DNA of 64,000 nt from Pezicula radicicola (Eukaryota; Ascomycota; Leotiomycetes; Helotiales; Dermateaceae): the NCBI GenBank assembly GCA_003008705.1, contig PDUO01000016.1:249975-313974 (forward strand), given 5' to 3'. The notes below the pieces were generated by a model, which saw only the letters and a program-made list of their open reading frames with translations, had not been told where the DNA came from and did no database searches. Every line of letters starts with the position of its first letter. The stretch's first letter is position 1. Position numbers and translations under genes: made by a program. This document shows positions 19,937 to 31,887 of the stretch, one piece after another.

Positions 19937-21849
19937 TTACCTAGGTCTCATGAGAGGATGGGCCTCAGTATTAAGTACATACTCATCCAAATTAACAACA
20001 TCGGGCGTAGAATACAACAAATAAAAGTATTTCAAAGTCTCAGCCAACCAAAAGCTTTCCATCTCGTCAACTCTCCTTGGACTCGGACTCGTCACATCAT
20101 CGATTGCTGAATGTGCTAAAGAAGTTGTGGTATGAGCTTGGATACTCTTGAACATATCCCAGCCTGCATCGGCCCAGTATTGGTCTCCGGTTATACGCCA
20201 CATATAGAAGACGGACTCGATGGCTTCGGGGCGTAAAAGGTAGCGTTTGTCGTTTACGCGAACGAAACCAGGGGAGAGATTTTGGTCTTTGATGCGCATG
20301 CGGACTGTTTCTTCGTCGGCCATGGGGTCGATGGCGTGATGCCATTTCTTTTCGTCCCAGGGGCAGGATGACTTGTTTTCGCAGCGGACAGCAGTGAAGG
20401 TCTCGGGCATAATACCTGTGACAGTATTTCGATAGGCCCAGACACATCCATCTGTCAATCGTCGTCCTGTTTCTACATCGTCTTCCCTATTGAAGATTTT
20501 TCCAGACATTGCCAGCATGCCACCAGTGAAACAGGTGAGATGCTGCAGTTCTGCATCGAGATTGGGGACAGCTCCTTCTGCGGTATGCAGAGTCCCTGAG
20601 ATGAGGATATCATGGTCACCAACCGTCATCGGCCTGAAGAAAAGTTTCTCCTTAGCTACTTCTATGAAGGATTCGTACATTGTTCGATACATCTTCGAAA
20701 CTCCGCCTAGCATCAAATATTGCTGCTCTTGATTTAGCATGGTTCTGCATCTCATCAGGAAGTGGGCATACCTTTGGTAAATATTCGTACGTGGAGTCAG
20801 CCAAAGCTCCCAAGGTGAAGATCTCAGCTGAACCGACCCAAGACGAGCCAATAGCTATACTCTCATTGACTTTGGTGGAGTCAACCATTGCAGGCCACAT
20901 TCCCGGAAGGGCAGTGTTATTCTGCCACTTCTCAAGCTCATCCATAACACGCTGAACTGCATCAAAGTACTTTTGGTTCTGCGTAAGCTGTGACAGCCTG
21001 GTAAACTCGAGCTGGAGAGAACCAAGCACAGCCAGAACGACATTACCACTTGCCATATGGTTTGAGACACTCGGATTTGTTCTATGATTGTCAGCGAACG
21101 GGTCTTTTATCCCAAGAAAAGGGAAGTACATACGCAGACCATACGTAATGGGGAGTTGGCATCCGATTTGGAGTATCGAAAGCAGTGTACAACATCTCAC
21201 CCAACTCCACGGCCTTCTCCAGCAGTACCATCTCCGTTCCACCGCTAAGATCAAAAGCTGCCAGCAATCCACCCAAGTGTCTGATCGTTGTCTCAAAGAG
21301 ATTGATCTGACAGTTCTCCGTGTTCGTAAAGTCAATCTTCCCTACTTCAGCCAATGCTAATTCGAACTCCTCGTCCAAATCCATAATGAGCAAAGTGTCC
21401 AGACTATCCACCAGTGTTGCTGACCAGCCACAGAAAGGAGTCTTCCAGCCACCATTGATGGGTCGTAATTCATCGTGTGTCCATGCCTGGCTCTTATATC
21501 CATTCCAAGCATGCATAAACGTCTCCTTTACCTCTGCTAGCCGCGCCTCTCTTATCTGCTGGGCCTTCGGTGACTCCTTAGCGAATACATGCTGGATTCG
21601 AGGTATCTTTGCCGGCTTTCCTGTAGGCAGACGTATTGCTGGACCCTGAACGGGGAATCTCTCTTCAAAGATAGGTTTTGTGACGAAGAATTGGGGTGTG
21701 GAAGGACTGGTGAAGGCTTGTCGAAGGAAGAACAAGAAGCAGGTCGCAAGGACTGCGAGGACAAGTGTTCGTGCTGTCCTTCTAGGAGCTGATGACATGG
21801 AGAGTCGGCGTGGTGGTGGTAATGGCGAATCTTCTCTTAACTTGCCCAT
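19937..21849 (-). CDS. GH47 alpha-1,2-mannosidase (class I, ER/Golgi type)
   Basis: Three exons (21849-21134, 21081-20772 and 20725-19937) encode 604 residues. It is a type II membrane protein: a short basic cytoplasmic tail, an anchor VLAVLATCFLFFLRQAF, then a GH47 (alpha/alpha)7 barrel. Family blocks are KSQAWTHDELRPINGG, ETTIRHLGGLLAAFDLSGG, SSWVGSAEIFTLGAL, MLGGVSKMYRTMYE, HLTCFTGGMLAMSG, LLRPEAIESVFYMWRITGD, MESFWLAETLKYFYLL and the calcium-binding terminus VLNTEAHP. It trims terminal alpha-1,2-mannose from N-glycans. Introns of 52 and 46 nt are deduced from the YVWSA|TNPSVSNHMASGN and YLPK|QQYLMLGG junctions. Transcribed convergently with the carboxylesterase and divergently from REV7. 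Confidence 0.9.
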
Positions 21850-22592
21850 CTTGAAGAAGTATGTTGCTCTCGTCCCAAATTACAACTAAGAAGCTTGAAC
21901 CCGCAAACTGGAATGTACCCCTGAAGGCTAAATTGAATTTCAATCAAAAGGAAAAAGGTTTCTCGCCTGGAGGTGTTGTGTTGGAGTCAACGGTAAACGC
22001 TGAACGAAGGAATGATTTACTGGCTAGCAGAAGAATGGGAGAAATAGAGATGAACAGAATTGGGAAAACCGAAAAGAAAAGAAGATGGACTACCGGTACA
22101 GAATTGGCAATAGTGCACAACCTGATGTTGGATGCCGAGGCGCGCATCACTGGAGCTGAGCCTAACCGCGACAGAGGATGCCACCACTTCCGTCTCAGGT
22201 TTAGGGGTCCCTGGCACTAGTCCAACAAATGTCTTGGTTGCTGAATCCCATAAGCCGCACGCTAGCATGCATCCAAGCACTGATCTTTCAAGTCCAGAAG
22301 CACGACAGGAAGAGGAGCGAAAATGTGAAGATATACTGTACATAGCATGTTGTCAAAATAAGAGTATAGAGGGTGGAGGGTGGAGGGTGTCTTATTTTAA
22401 AGTCGGTGTCGTAACTTCAAAATAAAGGATGGAGATCATCATATCTCATCAGCGAACCAGAGCCAAGCCGAATAATGCCAAGCAAGGATCATCTCCCCCC
22501 TGTTAAATTAAGACGTGTTGTTCGCGTCATCCCAACTAAATAAATCTGCAATCGATACGTAGTATTGTCTTTCAATAATTCCAAATCCCAAA
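21850..22592. other. Bidirectional promoter region (GH47 / REV7)
   Basis: 743 bases between divergent start codons. Overlapping open frames here (21861-22220, 22017-22343 and 22132-22425) disagree in frame and strand and carry no family features. They were treated as 5'UTR/promoter. Confidence 0.5.
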
Positions 22593-23429
22593 ATGCCACC
22601 TCGCAATACAAGACCCGATCCTGCAACCCTCCTAACAACACAAATCTCGCTCCTCCAAACCTTCAGCTCCTTCCTCACCGTCGCCCTCCATACAATCCTC
22701 TATACCCGATCCCTCTACCCCGCCGATACCTTCCTCCTAACGCGCGCCTACAACTTCCCCGTCCGCCAAAACCGACATCCATTAGTCTGCAAATGGGTTC
22801 TCGATACAGTGAGCGAGGTGGAGAAGTTGTTGAAGAAAGGTGTCGTGTCAAGGGTTGTCGTAGTACTATTCTCACAACATGGAGAAGTGATGGAGAGGTT
22901 TTTATTCGATGTCAGTCGGTTTCCGAAGGTTGGCGAGAAGCAACTTTATGTGCCGTTTGAAAAGAGAGATGATGGGCGACAGCAGGCTGGTAGTGGTGAG
23001 GAGGGAGTGGATGAACGAACCGAGGAGGAAAAGTTGTTGAGGCCGCATAATTTAATTGATATTGAGGAACAACTGCGCGCTACGATTCGACACCTTTCCT
23101 ACTCGGCTGAGAAACTATCTCCCCTGCCCGAAAATTGTACCTACACAGTTGCGGTCGAACTCAAGGATGAAGAGGACGCCCAGCCGCCAATTGAGCATCT
23201 TGGGATCTGGGAGCCAACGGAACCGAGTTTGCAGACCGGCGACAAGGGGGATAGTGAGACTGTTGGACGGGATTTGGGGGGTGTGAAGAGTGTTGCTGTA
23301 AGAAATGTGGAGAGTGGCGAATTTGTGCTAGAAAGTTGGATTGAGGAGGGCGGTGATAAGGTGAGGTGGGCAAGGGAGGAAGAAGACAGGTTACGGAGAG
23401 AGGACGAGCGTGCCTATGATGATGATTGA
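22593..23429 (+). CDS. REV7: REV7 / MAD2L2 HORMA-domain protein
   Basis: A single exon of 278 codons. The N-terminal part shows the HORMA fold sequence pattern: LLTTQISLLQTFSSFLTVAL, ILYTRSLYPADTFLLTRAYN and FPVRQNRHPLVCKWVLDTV. Later come RATIRHLSYSAEKLSPLP and FVLESWIEE, the latter matching the safety-belt end. Rev7 is the non-catalytic subunit of translesion polymerase zeta (with Rev3) and also acts in repair-pathway choice. An acidic, variable insertion (EEGVDERTEEEKLL) lies mid-protein and the C-terminus is highly charged (EDERAYDDD). Confidence 0.85.
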   Translation: MPPRNTRPDPATLLTTQISLLQTFSSFLTVALHTILYTRSLYPADTFLLTRAYNFPVRQNRHPLVCKWVLDTVSEVEKLLKKGVVSRVVVVLFSQHGEVMERFLFDVSRFPKVGEKQLYVPFEKRDDGRQQAGSGEEGVDERTEEEKLLRPHNLIDIEEQLRATIRHLSYSAEKLSPLPENCTYTVAVELKDEEDAQPPIEHLGIWEPTEPSLQTGDKGDSETVGRDLGGVKSVAVRNVESGEFVLESWIEEGGDKVRWAREEEDRLRREDERAYDDD

Positions 23430-24995
23430 GAGGCTTTCTCCAACTCAGACATTCAACCTTTAGAGAATAACCGCCTTCAGGGCAATACGGGACCCAGAAA
23501 CCCGCATAACAACCGGGCAATGTTCTAGGAGAAAAGTCCAATGCATAAATTTGCAAGACTTTTCCCAGTACTACTACCATGAATCATCGCTACTGCCACC
23601 AGTTTGGCATACCAAAGATCCCAAGGGGAAGAAATGCCAAATACAGGTTTCACCATTTGAGATGAGAAAAATGGGCGGCCAAAGTTGCAAGCACATCGGC
23701 AATTGGATCACAAAACTACAATCCCATTCCAAATACCGTCACCAAGCCATAGAACTGGAAGGGGGAAATTTGGACTTTAAAGCTAAGAGGAATTAGCAAG
23801 CGCCATAGCTATTCGATTATGCCTCTACAGGAAGGATCAGGTACATGTCTAGATACATAACTTCTAATAGAAGAATATTCTAGACACCACCAGCCGGGCT
23901 ACTCGTCTTAAGTATTTTCCTAGACAACTAAGAAAGGAAATCATACTACTAGTACTATATTACAGTAATTACTCTATTAAAGACAGCATTACAAAGTATT
24001 TAAAGAACTCTCTTATCCAACCTAATACACTCTATTCATAGAAACCAGAATACTTATCTTTTGTAGAACTCAACACTGCTATATGACTGACTTGATCTCG
24101 GTAGCTGACTAAATTGGCTAACGCTCTCAACTCAAATAACTTACTGACGGGTTTAAGTAACTCAGTTGACCTGGCCGACTTAATCTTCTGAGATATGTAA
24201 TAGCACTTAGTATACTTAAATCTATGTACAGTCCACTTATACCCTCCATGTACTTTCGGCATCCTCCCTCTACCTACCGCAGTAAGACATCTCCCACCTA
24301 TTACAATATCAAATCTGGAATCGCAAATGAACTCATTGTCCCTCTTACCTTGCCTATAATCTCACAAACACAACCCCCCCCCAATTCTTACCTCCATCCA
24401 CAACCTCTCACACAAGCCAGCACACAAAACACAACGCAGAAAGAACACACGTCCAATTAGTATACTCTATTACAAAGTTCTAGCTATATACTAGCAATAC
24501 TTAACAAACCGCTCTCTCACTATCTCGCTAGCTTTTGTCTCCCATCTATGAAAAGCCAACTTTCCTCCAAATTTTCAAGGCACTAAAAGCAGTTTCGTTC
24601 CCCAGAAAATATAGCGGGTAAAAGAAGGCGAAACGAAAGAGCAAGAAACTGGAGAAAAAGTGTAAGTCCAGTGCGACCGTAATTTCGTAATCTTCCCCAT
24701 GTCTGCCGGATAGGAAAATTGTAACAGAGGAAGAAAGAGAAGTAAAAAGCAAGAAGGGGTATCAATTGTTGCCACTCCAATTCATATAGTTTCCACCCAA
24801 ACGCCAAGAGCATGTTTCGTCAAACTATGGTGAGAAAAAGAAAAGAGTTCTTGGTCCTAGGTCGTATGTTGATTTTCGTCAGTGGCATCTCGCTTTCTCT
24901 CTGCAAAAGCTCCATCCATCCATCTTCCTGCCTTTATCTTCCCAACTCAAGCTCTGAAAAAAGCAGTACCAATCCTTGAACCACAAACCTGCACT
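23430..24995. other. Long spacer, AT-rich centre
   Basis: No supportable gene over about 1.6 kb. 23810-24230 is very AT-rich and stop-dense, like the decayed segments elsewhere in the window. 24360-24450 is C/A-rich. Open frames at 23551-23796 and on the minus strand at 24546-24813 lack family features. Confidence 0.45.
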
Positions 24996-27900
24996 TTAGA
25001 GCCATTCTTCAAAGCCTTCCAAATCATCCTGCTGTCTCTGCCTACGTCTAAGAATGGCATTAATTCGCATCTGATGAGCTTGTGCCATAGCGGCTTGGTT
25101 GGCTAGAAGCTGGGCAGGAATCCGTTGATTGATCTCTGGTCGCGCATTTTGGTTTGCAACTACGGGCCGAGAAGGTGGTCGCCGTGGTTGCGCTCGCATC
25201 GCCTGTAGTTGACCACCTTCTCTTTCTGGGCTTTCTGGTACGTTTACTTGTTGTGCGTTGCCTTGTCCTGCGTTTCCGAATAATATCCACTCGTTCAGTG
25301 GGAATAGGCCTTGTTGATGTTGGCCTAGTTGTTGCTGTGCATCAAGTTGTTGACGTAATACAAGATGTTCAGGAAAAGCATGTTGTCGAGCAGGATGTTG
25401 AGGTTCAACTGGTTGAGGTTCAGGTTGACCAGCAGCTGGAATCGGGCCATTTACGGGAGCGACAGCAGGATGCCCCCGGCCATTTCTGAGCCGCTCGATA
25501 AATGCCAAACGGGGGCCACGGTTTTCAATTGCCTGATTTTGAATTTTTCCAAGCTCTCGTTGAGCGGCTGCGAGACGTTCTCTAGCTCGCCTGGCACGAT
25601 CGTCACCATCAACGGCATTTATAGGGAGTGGAAGGCCCTGCCCGGCAGCATTGCGTTGATGAACTTCTCTGAGGAATGCTTGAATCTCTTGCGCCTCGAC
25701 CTCATCATCCTCATCATCCATAAGACCAACAAACATATCGCCAAGTGGGACAGGAGCTAATTTGTAGTAATGTTAGCAAAGTCCTCATAAACGTCGTGTC
25801 AAATGGCACACGATGTCTTCGAGTTAGTAAATATCTCAATGATCGCAATAAGAGTAAATCAACAGGGGTTCAGCATCAGTCTTTGTTGCTGTAGATTGAC
25901 CAAGACAAAACACTTGATTTTTCCGTGTAAAACGAACTTACCTTCTCTAGGACCGACGTTTAAAGGCATATACTTTCTTGGCCTATGCATAGGACGCATG
26001 CCTGCTACACAAATCAATACGGGATATGCGACTTCTTAAGAACACTCGTAGAAGAAGGCCTAGATCAGGATGATATTTATGCCATTAAAAGGTCTATACA
26101 GATGAATATGTTCTACATCCTGTGGAATCCGACAACTCCTGAATGTTTAAAAGATGACTACTGACCTGGATATTGTGCATACATCTGCTGCATCTGCTGC
26201 ATATGCTGATTGGCGCGAAGAATTGGATCGTTCTCCTTCCGCCGCTGGTCATCTTTGGCCACGTTTTCTGACATCTTGACTTTCAAGTCCTCTTCGGTGT
26301 ATTCAGGATGCTCAGCACGAACCTTCTCCATCGCTTCTTTCTCTGCCTTTTGCACTTCACTGTCATGACGTTGCGATACATCCTCAAACAATGGGCAGTT
26401 ACCGACTTTGCCACCACGGCGAGTATCGTTGAAGTGATCATAATCGCAGGACTTTGAGCAGACGTAGCATTGGACATTACGGCATCCATTCCTCGTGCAG
26501 GTCATTTTGTTGCATCCCTCTTCTTTCACAAACGGCGTTCCGCACTTGTTACACGTCCTGATAAGAGCAGCAGACATTGCTTCTTCAATCTGCCGTCGGA
26601 TCGATAAACCGTTCTCTTTCGCGTTTTCTTCGCAGCTTTTGGGGATATGAGACTCGAGCTTGCACAAACGACAGCTAGCCTTCTCGCAGTCGGGTGCAGC
26701 ACACTGAAATACACGGTTGACCTCGACTGGAGGATATTCAGCCGCGTAAGGACAGAAAGGACAGCTTGCAAGGTTCTCGATGCCTGCCATGCGCAACACG
26801 GCCTCTTGCTCATTACGTCCTAGGGCGACAATAGCGTTTTCATCAAGAAATAGTTTTCTGGTCAGAAGTCAGCGTTGCAATCCATAGGAGAATAGTGTAA
26901 TTACCTTTGATCGTTAGAAAAACCACCCTCACAGCCATCCATTGACATGCAGTGAAGTTCGTATTTAGAATTACCGATCTCGTTCTCGGCAGTTTGTTTT
27001 GCACAACCTCTGCAGAACCAGTGTAGCACTTCTTCGTTATCACAATGCACCTTGCAAATAGCAGTTAGCAATTATTCTTAATAGACTCCACCCGTTAGAC
27101 ATGATATCTCATGTATGAGGAGTAACAGCAAATTCCAGAAGTGTCCCAGGACAAGCTTGAAGTGGAAAATCGTTCATCTTACCATTCTGTTAAGTGGGAA
27201 GTCCCCCCAACAACACCCACACTCAGACATAGTACCTTCCGCTTGGGCTTTTGCTAAGTTTAGGTCTTCTTCCAGCTCGTCTTGGCGCTCCCTCTGCCGT
27301 TTCTCATCGGCTTTCTGTCGAAACTTCCGTGCAGCCTGGAGCTCGGTTAGGATATCACGCTCAACTGGATCGCGAATGAATTCTGGCGGCTTTTGTTGAA
27401 GATATTGCTCCAGATTTGCGGGTTTACTTTTATCCAGGTGTGGTCTTTGGTTGTCTCTTCGTTTCTTGAGTTTGTTGTATGGAGGCCGCGCAACGTCCCA
27501 AGTCCTTTCGGCCTCTTCAAGTATACGGTAGCATGGAAATAAGTGGTTTTTATTCTGTCTCAAAACAGAATCTATGAAATTCATGGGCGTGAAATCAAAT
27601 TCTGCTTGCAGGCAAGCCCGTCTAACTCAAGTCAGCGATTGCAGAATCGGGAGGCAGAATTTAAAAAATCAGACTTACACGTAGACATGTGCCCCATGCG
27701 GTGCGCCTCGGTCTGCAGCAGTATACCTACGGATAGCTTCCTCATCCTCGTCAACCTCCCTCTTTCGCTTTAAAATGTTTTGCTTCTCTTTTGCCTTGGG
27801 CCATGGAGCGCCGTTCTCATGCTTATCCAATATGTGTGGAATTAATGTATCAGAGGACTGAGATATGGTATTATAAAGCTCTGTGACATAATCTCGACAA

Positions 27901-28727
27901 ATGCCAGGGAAAAACTGAGCAACTGCATTGATGCAATCTAGTTGTGTCTCGACGCCTCGTGGTGTCTGCTCCTGCTGGGGAGTAGACTCCGCTTGCTCTT
28001 GCGCTAGACGGTGTTGTGGAGCAGCCATTACCTCATTGTGAAGATATCTCTGCAGATCTAAGTCTTCATCTTCAATGTTCCACAAGACATTGCCAGCCGC
28101 AGGATCTTGCCATTCGGCTCTGTGTGGTAAGTCATAAATTTCGCCTTGGATGAAGGCATTGGGGTCCTGTTGGATATTGGCTTGTGCAGCTTGTTGAGGC
28201 GGTGGATGAGGAGGGTCATAGATCCCCTCTAGACGGTCATGCGGATTATCCATCTGGGGTGGGACTTGGGCTTGTTGCTCTTGCCTATTGCGGTCCTCGA
28301 GTGCAATCAAAGCCGCTGCAAAGTGACCATCGTCAAAGTCGCGGGGTGCGTGTTCTTCTGGCATGGCCTCGTCTTCAGGATCGTCTTCGGGATCGTCTTC
28401 AGGGTCGTCTTCAAGATCGCTATCTGTGAGGTCGACAAATATTTCCCCTTGATGGTGTGCGTTAAGGTGTTGTTGGTGGGCACTTATGTTCTGGGGTTGT
28501 GGGTGCTGATGTTGCCTCGAACGGAACATTTTTAAGAGCTTCCCTGGATGCCTGGGATTTAGTTTCGGTGATGGGGTAGAAGGTTCCGGATTCTGTGCAT
28601 CGGCAGCGCCTAAGATAATGCCAGACGAAGCCGAAGATGAGTGTGAAGTCGGCCGCGTCGAGGCAGTTGTGTTGCTCTGGCTGTCGTTATCCGCAGAACT
28701 GGACTTGCTTTGTTCATTGCCCATCAT
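24996..28727 (-). CDS. RBR-type E3 ubiquitin ligase, RNF216/TRIAD3-like
   Basis: Six exons (28727-27679, 27621-27183, 27050-26905, 26857-26166, 26001-25942 and 25756-24996) give about 1048 residues. The N-terminal third is disordered (Ser, Gln and Asp/Glu-rich, with DDPEDDPEDDPED repeats). A conserved pre-RBR region follows (FDFTPMNFIDSVLRQNKNHL, then a coiled coil QKADEKRQRERQDELEEDL). RING1 is CGCCWGDFPLNRMVHCDN...WFCRGCAKQ. The IBR is CPFCPYAAEYPP...FQCAAPDCEKASCRLC. RING2 is CNKCGTPFVKEEGCNKMTC, where the Cys of GCNKMTC is the expected ubiquitin-thioester residue. A Gln-rich tail ends GFEEWL. RBR ligases transfer ubiquitin through this Cys. The 60-nt exon (MRPMHRPRKYMPLNVGPRE) is supported by phase but has no domain. 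The start at 28727 gives MMGNEQSKSS, a possible acylation-like N-terminus if the second Met is used. Confidence 0.82.
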
Positions 28728-30262
28728 GCGGCATTGAAAAGGAAGGCATCGGAAAGAAGAAAAGAACGACTGTGCTAGTTAGGGACGGTGGGCAAGAAGT
28801 TCTCAGCGCAGAAGGAGGAGGAGGAGAGATCATAGAGGTCCGAAAGAGGCTGTCGATAGCTTGATAAGGCTGACGAGGAATGAGCGCCGAAACAAGTGAG
28901 CTGAGTGAGGGCTACGCTGAACGAGTGACAAAAGATCACAGCCCAAACACCAAGTCAGACACAGTAGGTACGGTCTGGATTCTGCTTGGTGCAGGATAAA
29001 AGCTTTGTGAAAGCTATCTTACCTAGGTAAGCTCTCCAGGAGCTTGGAGAACGAACGAGGCTGCGATGATGGAGTCATGAAAGCTATGGTAAGGCAGGTG
29101 CGGCGGCATGGTTCGAACGGCGCGTGGGTCGACGTTCCCCGGGCTTGGCATGGAGATCACCTTTTTGACAAGAGCAAACGCGAGATAAAGATTATTCACC
29201 CCAATAATGTTGCTCGTAGGAGGATTGATAATGGCACAGTTCATGATTTACTCTTGGAAACCGTCTCTTGAGAAGACAAAGACATCGTGAAGCTATTCAA
29301 GACCAGTGTTAATCTCTCATCTGTTGCATCAAGACCGAGAGTACGGTATAGGACCTTTCAATTCCCTCCTCCTGTTTAATTTTGCATAAATAGTAATGAT
29401 AAATAGGTAGGCAGCTAACACCACCCAGGGAAGACAGTAATAACTGAGAATATTTGACATGCTCACCTACGAACACCAACCTGCCTGCGCAGTACGGTAC
29501 CATACAAAGAATCAGATTGATATGTTATAAATAATAATCGCTGTGTGCACGTGTCTTGTACTCAAGCACCAGACCCACCAACTAGGTACTCGTATCCCAT
29601 CCCATCCCCCCACTACTTGCACCAGTCTCGATCAAGGGCTCAGTGATCCGCCTATCATCGGAGGCCGTGGAGGGGCTTACTTTACACTCGCTTCTCTAAC
29701 TCTCTGTTTGCAGCGGCCTCATCCTTTCCTCAACCTCTAACGGCAGGTATTCCCAGTCCCAAACCTCTAACGGCAAGTATTCGCATTCCAAAAGGTGAGA
29801 GCAAGGCAGGTCACAGCGGCGGTGCGGCTATTTATCTAATGGAAACCCTCTTCAACATCATCACCCGATGATGGCTCCTTCCTCATTTATACCGGCTGAC
29901 CTGTCTTATCGTCTCGTAATTCGACTTCGGCGTTCCTTGCTGTCTTTTCCTTGACCGATTGTTTGACAAAGGCTTTGTTGACTCGTGCAGTTCCAACGCC
30001 CTTTCTTAACCGTTTTCAACCATTCCACTTAAAAGAACATACATTTCCTTCTCTGAAAAGACGGCCTACGAGCGCATAGACAAAAACCAGAAAGGACAAA
30101 ACGAGACGGCATAAAATAGAAGCTTGATAAGCCATATATCGGCCAGCAGGGACCATACTCTTAGCCTTGATTTGCACCTTGGATTGAAAGACAAGCTCAA
30201 TCATCAAGTTGGATTGGATATACCGAACACGACTTGCTGTTCAAACGACACCAAAAACGGCA
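28728..30262. other. Bidirectional promoter/spacer (RBR ligase / GNAT)
   Basis: No gene supported. A short tandem repeat at about 29731-29790 carries two copies of CCTCTAACGGCA(G/A)GTATTC. Short open frames (29044-29271, 29543-29740 and others) have no recognisable content. Some may be uORFs of the GNAT transcript. Confidence 0.45.
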
Positions 30263-31393
30263 ATGGGTTCAGTCCAGGACCTTCCCCACTACCAATCGCC
30301 CTCTCTGAAGCTTGTTAACCCAACACCCGAAGAGAGAATTAACGTATGGACGGCAAATTCTCAGGCCTGGCGCGGCCCCCTCTCGTTGCACGACTACCTG
30401 GAACGAGAGAAATACTTGACAACGGTGCCCTTAGCCTGCGAACAGGGAGTCAGCCACTGGATTCTTGTTGACTCAACTCTCCCTCCGAACGCACGCCCGA
30501 TCCTTTCTTCCTGCGAGTCCCTCCGAAAGCGAGCCTTCGTTGCTCAGAATGGCACAGTCACGGAAGCCATTACGCATGGCATTGGAAGTGTATTTACAAG
30601 TCCTGAATATAGAAAGCAGAAATATGCCACGCGGATGCTGGAAGAGTTAGGATCAATCTTGAATACTTGGCAGACAGATTCGAAGGAGTGCAAATTTTCA
30701 ATACTTTATTCGGATATTGGCTTGAAGTTCTATGCGGGATTGGGATGGGAACCGTTTCCCAGCACACACATATCATTTCCACCACTTGAGAAGTCTTCCA
30801 GAGATAACATTGTATCTCCTTTGCACACATCAGACCTGGTTGAACTATGCGCTTTGGACGAACGCTACATCCGCGAAGAACTAGCCGAAGCCAAAGATGG
30901 CAAGACACACGTAGCTATCATCCCAGAAGCGGATCAAATGCAATGGTTTCACCTACGAGAAGAATTTCTCTGTAGACATATCTGCGGCAGGGACAACACA
31001 CTAGGACTGGAGATTAAAGGTGCCATATCCCAAGGCCCTGTGGGATCTCGAGTCTGGGCTGTCTGGACCCGATCATTCTATGGTCCTCTAGTTCCCGAAT
31101 CTGGGAATGTCCTCCATATATTACGCTTAGTAGTGGAAGACAAGAAGGCAGCTACGAATGTAGAGGCCTTGCATGGAATTCTGGAGATGGCACAGACTCA
31201 GGCGAAGAGGTGGCAGCTTAACGAGGTCGAGTTGTGGAATCCCACTCCACTTGTGAAGGAGATGGTGCAAAAGACTGGACTGGAGCATAGCGAGGTGATT
31301 AGGGATAAGGAGAGCATTCCTAGTTTGAAGTGGTATGGCAATGATGAGGGTGCTATTGAGTGGGTTGGCAACGAAAAATTTGGCTGGTGTTAG
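30263..31393 (+). CDS. LYC1-like GNAT acetyltransferase
   Basis: A single exon. The ATG at 30263 (MGSVQDLP) is preferred over the in-frame ATG at 30209 because conservation appears to start at LKLVNPTPEERINVW. It encodes about 376 residues. The GNAT acetyl-CoA site is visible as GIGSVFTSPEYRKQKYATRM, matching the family V-x-x-xx-RxxGxA pattern, followed by ILYSDIGLKFYAGLGWEPFP. A fungal-specific C-terminal half ends SLKWYGNDEGAIEWVGNEKF. The domain layout resembles Yarrowia LYC1, an N6-lysine acetyltransferase of lysine catabolism. Substrate specificity here is inference. Confidence 0.75.
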   Translation: MGSVQDLPHYQSPSLKLVNPTPEERINVWTANSQAWRGPLSLHDYLEREKYLTTVPLACEQGVSHWILVDSTLPPNARPILSSCESLRKRAFVAQNGTVTEAITHGIGSVFTSPEYRKQKYATRMLEELGSILNTWQTDSKECKFSILYSDIGLKFYAGLGWEPFPSTHISFPPLEKSSRDNIVSPLHTSDLVELCALDERYIREELAEAKDGKTHVAIIPEADQMQWFHLREEFLCRHICGRDNTLGLEIKGAISQGPVGSRVWAVWTRSFYGPLVPESGNVLHILRLVVEDKKAATNVEALHGILEMAQTQAKRWQLNEVELWNPTPLVKEMVQKTGLEHSEVIRDKESIPSLKWYGNDEGAIEWVGNEKFGWC

Positions 31394-31887
31394 CTAGTAT
31401 GCTGATTTCTGAATGCTGAATTGATTAATTGAGACTGATCTTAAGAAGCATTTCGACTTATATATGAGCCTGAGACTGAATATTTTTCTGGGGGAGCTTG
31501 GTGTCTTTGTTCAAGAATTAGTCTCCAGCAATTGATATCCTCCTCGACTTGATCTTCGTCGATTCCAGATTGAAAATCCCCACGAGAGCTGATTCTATGC
31601 GTAGCCACATCAGTTTCTTCTCACTTGTGTGAGCCTTTCCCATAGAATTATTTTACCCTTTCCCTCTCGAGGGATTTCGTTGGGAAACTTTTTGGCCTTC
31701 TCGCATCTTACTTCTTCTGCCCAAGTGACAACCTTGTGACCTAGACACAGCTTGTGAGTAGGTACACAAAGGTCACTAGCTTCGTGCCAAGGTACTGTTT
31801 CGCACATATCCAATATTTTCGAGCTCGTGGCCCTATAGTCAACAAAGCCCCGACCAAAATCTGACTAAGTCCCGAGACCCCAACCCC
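31394..31887. other. Intergenic spacer (convergent 3' ends)
   Basis: 494 bases between two convergent stop codons. The open frame 31610-31813 on the minus strand has no family features. Nothing else is seen. Confidence 0.4.

Noticed and set aside
23161..23580. 139-codon minus-strand frame
   Set aside because: Antisense to the REV7 C-terminus and its 3' flank. No family features.
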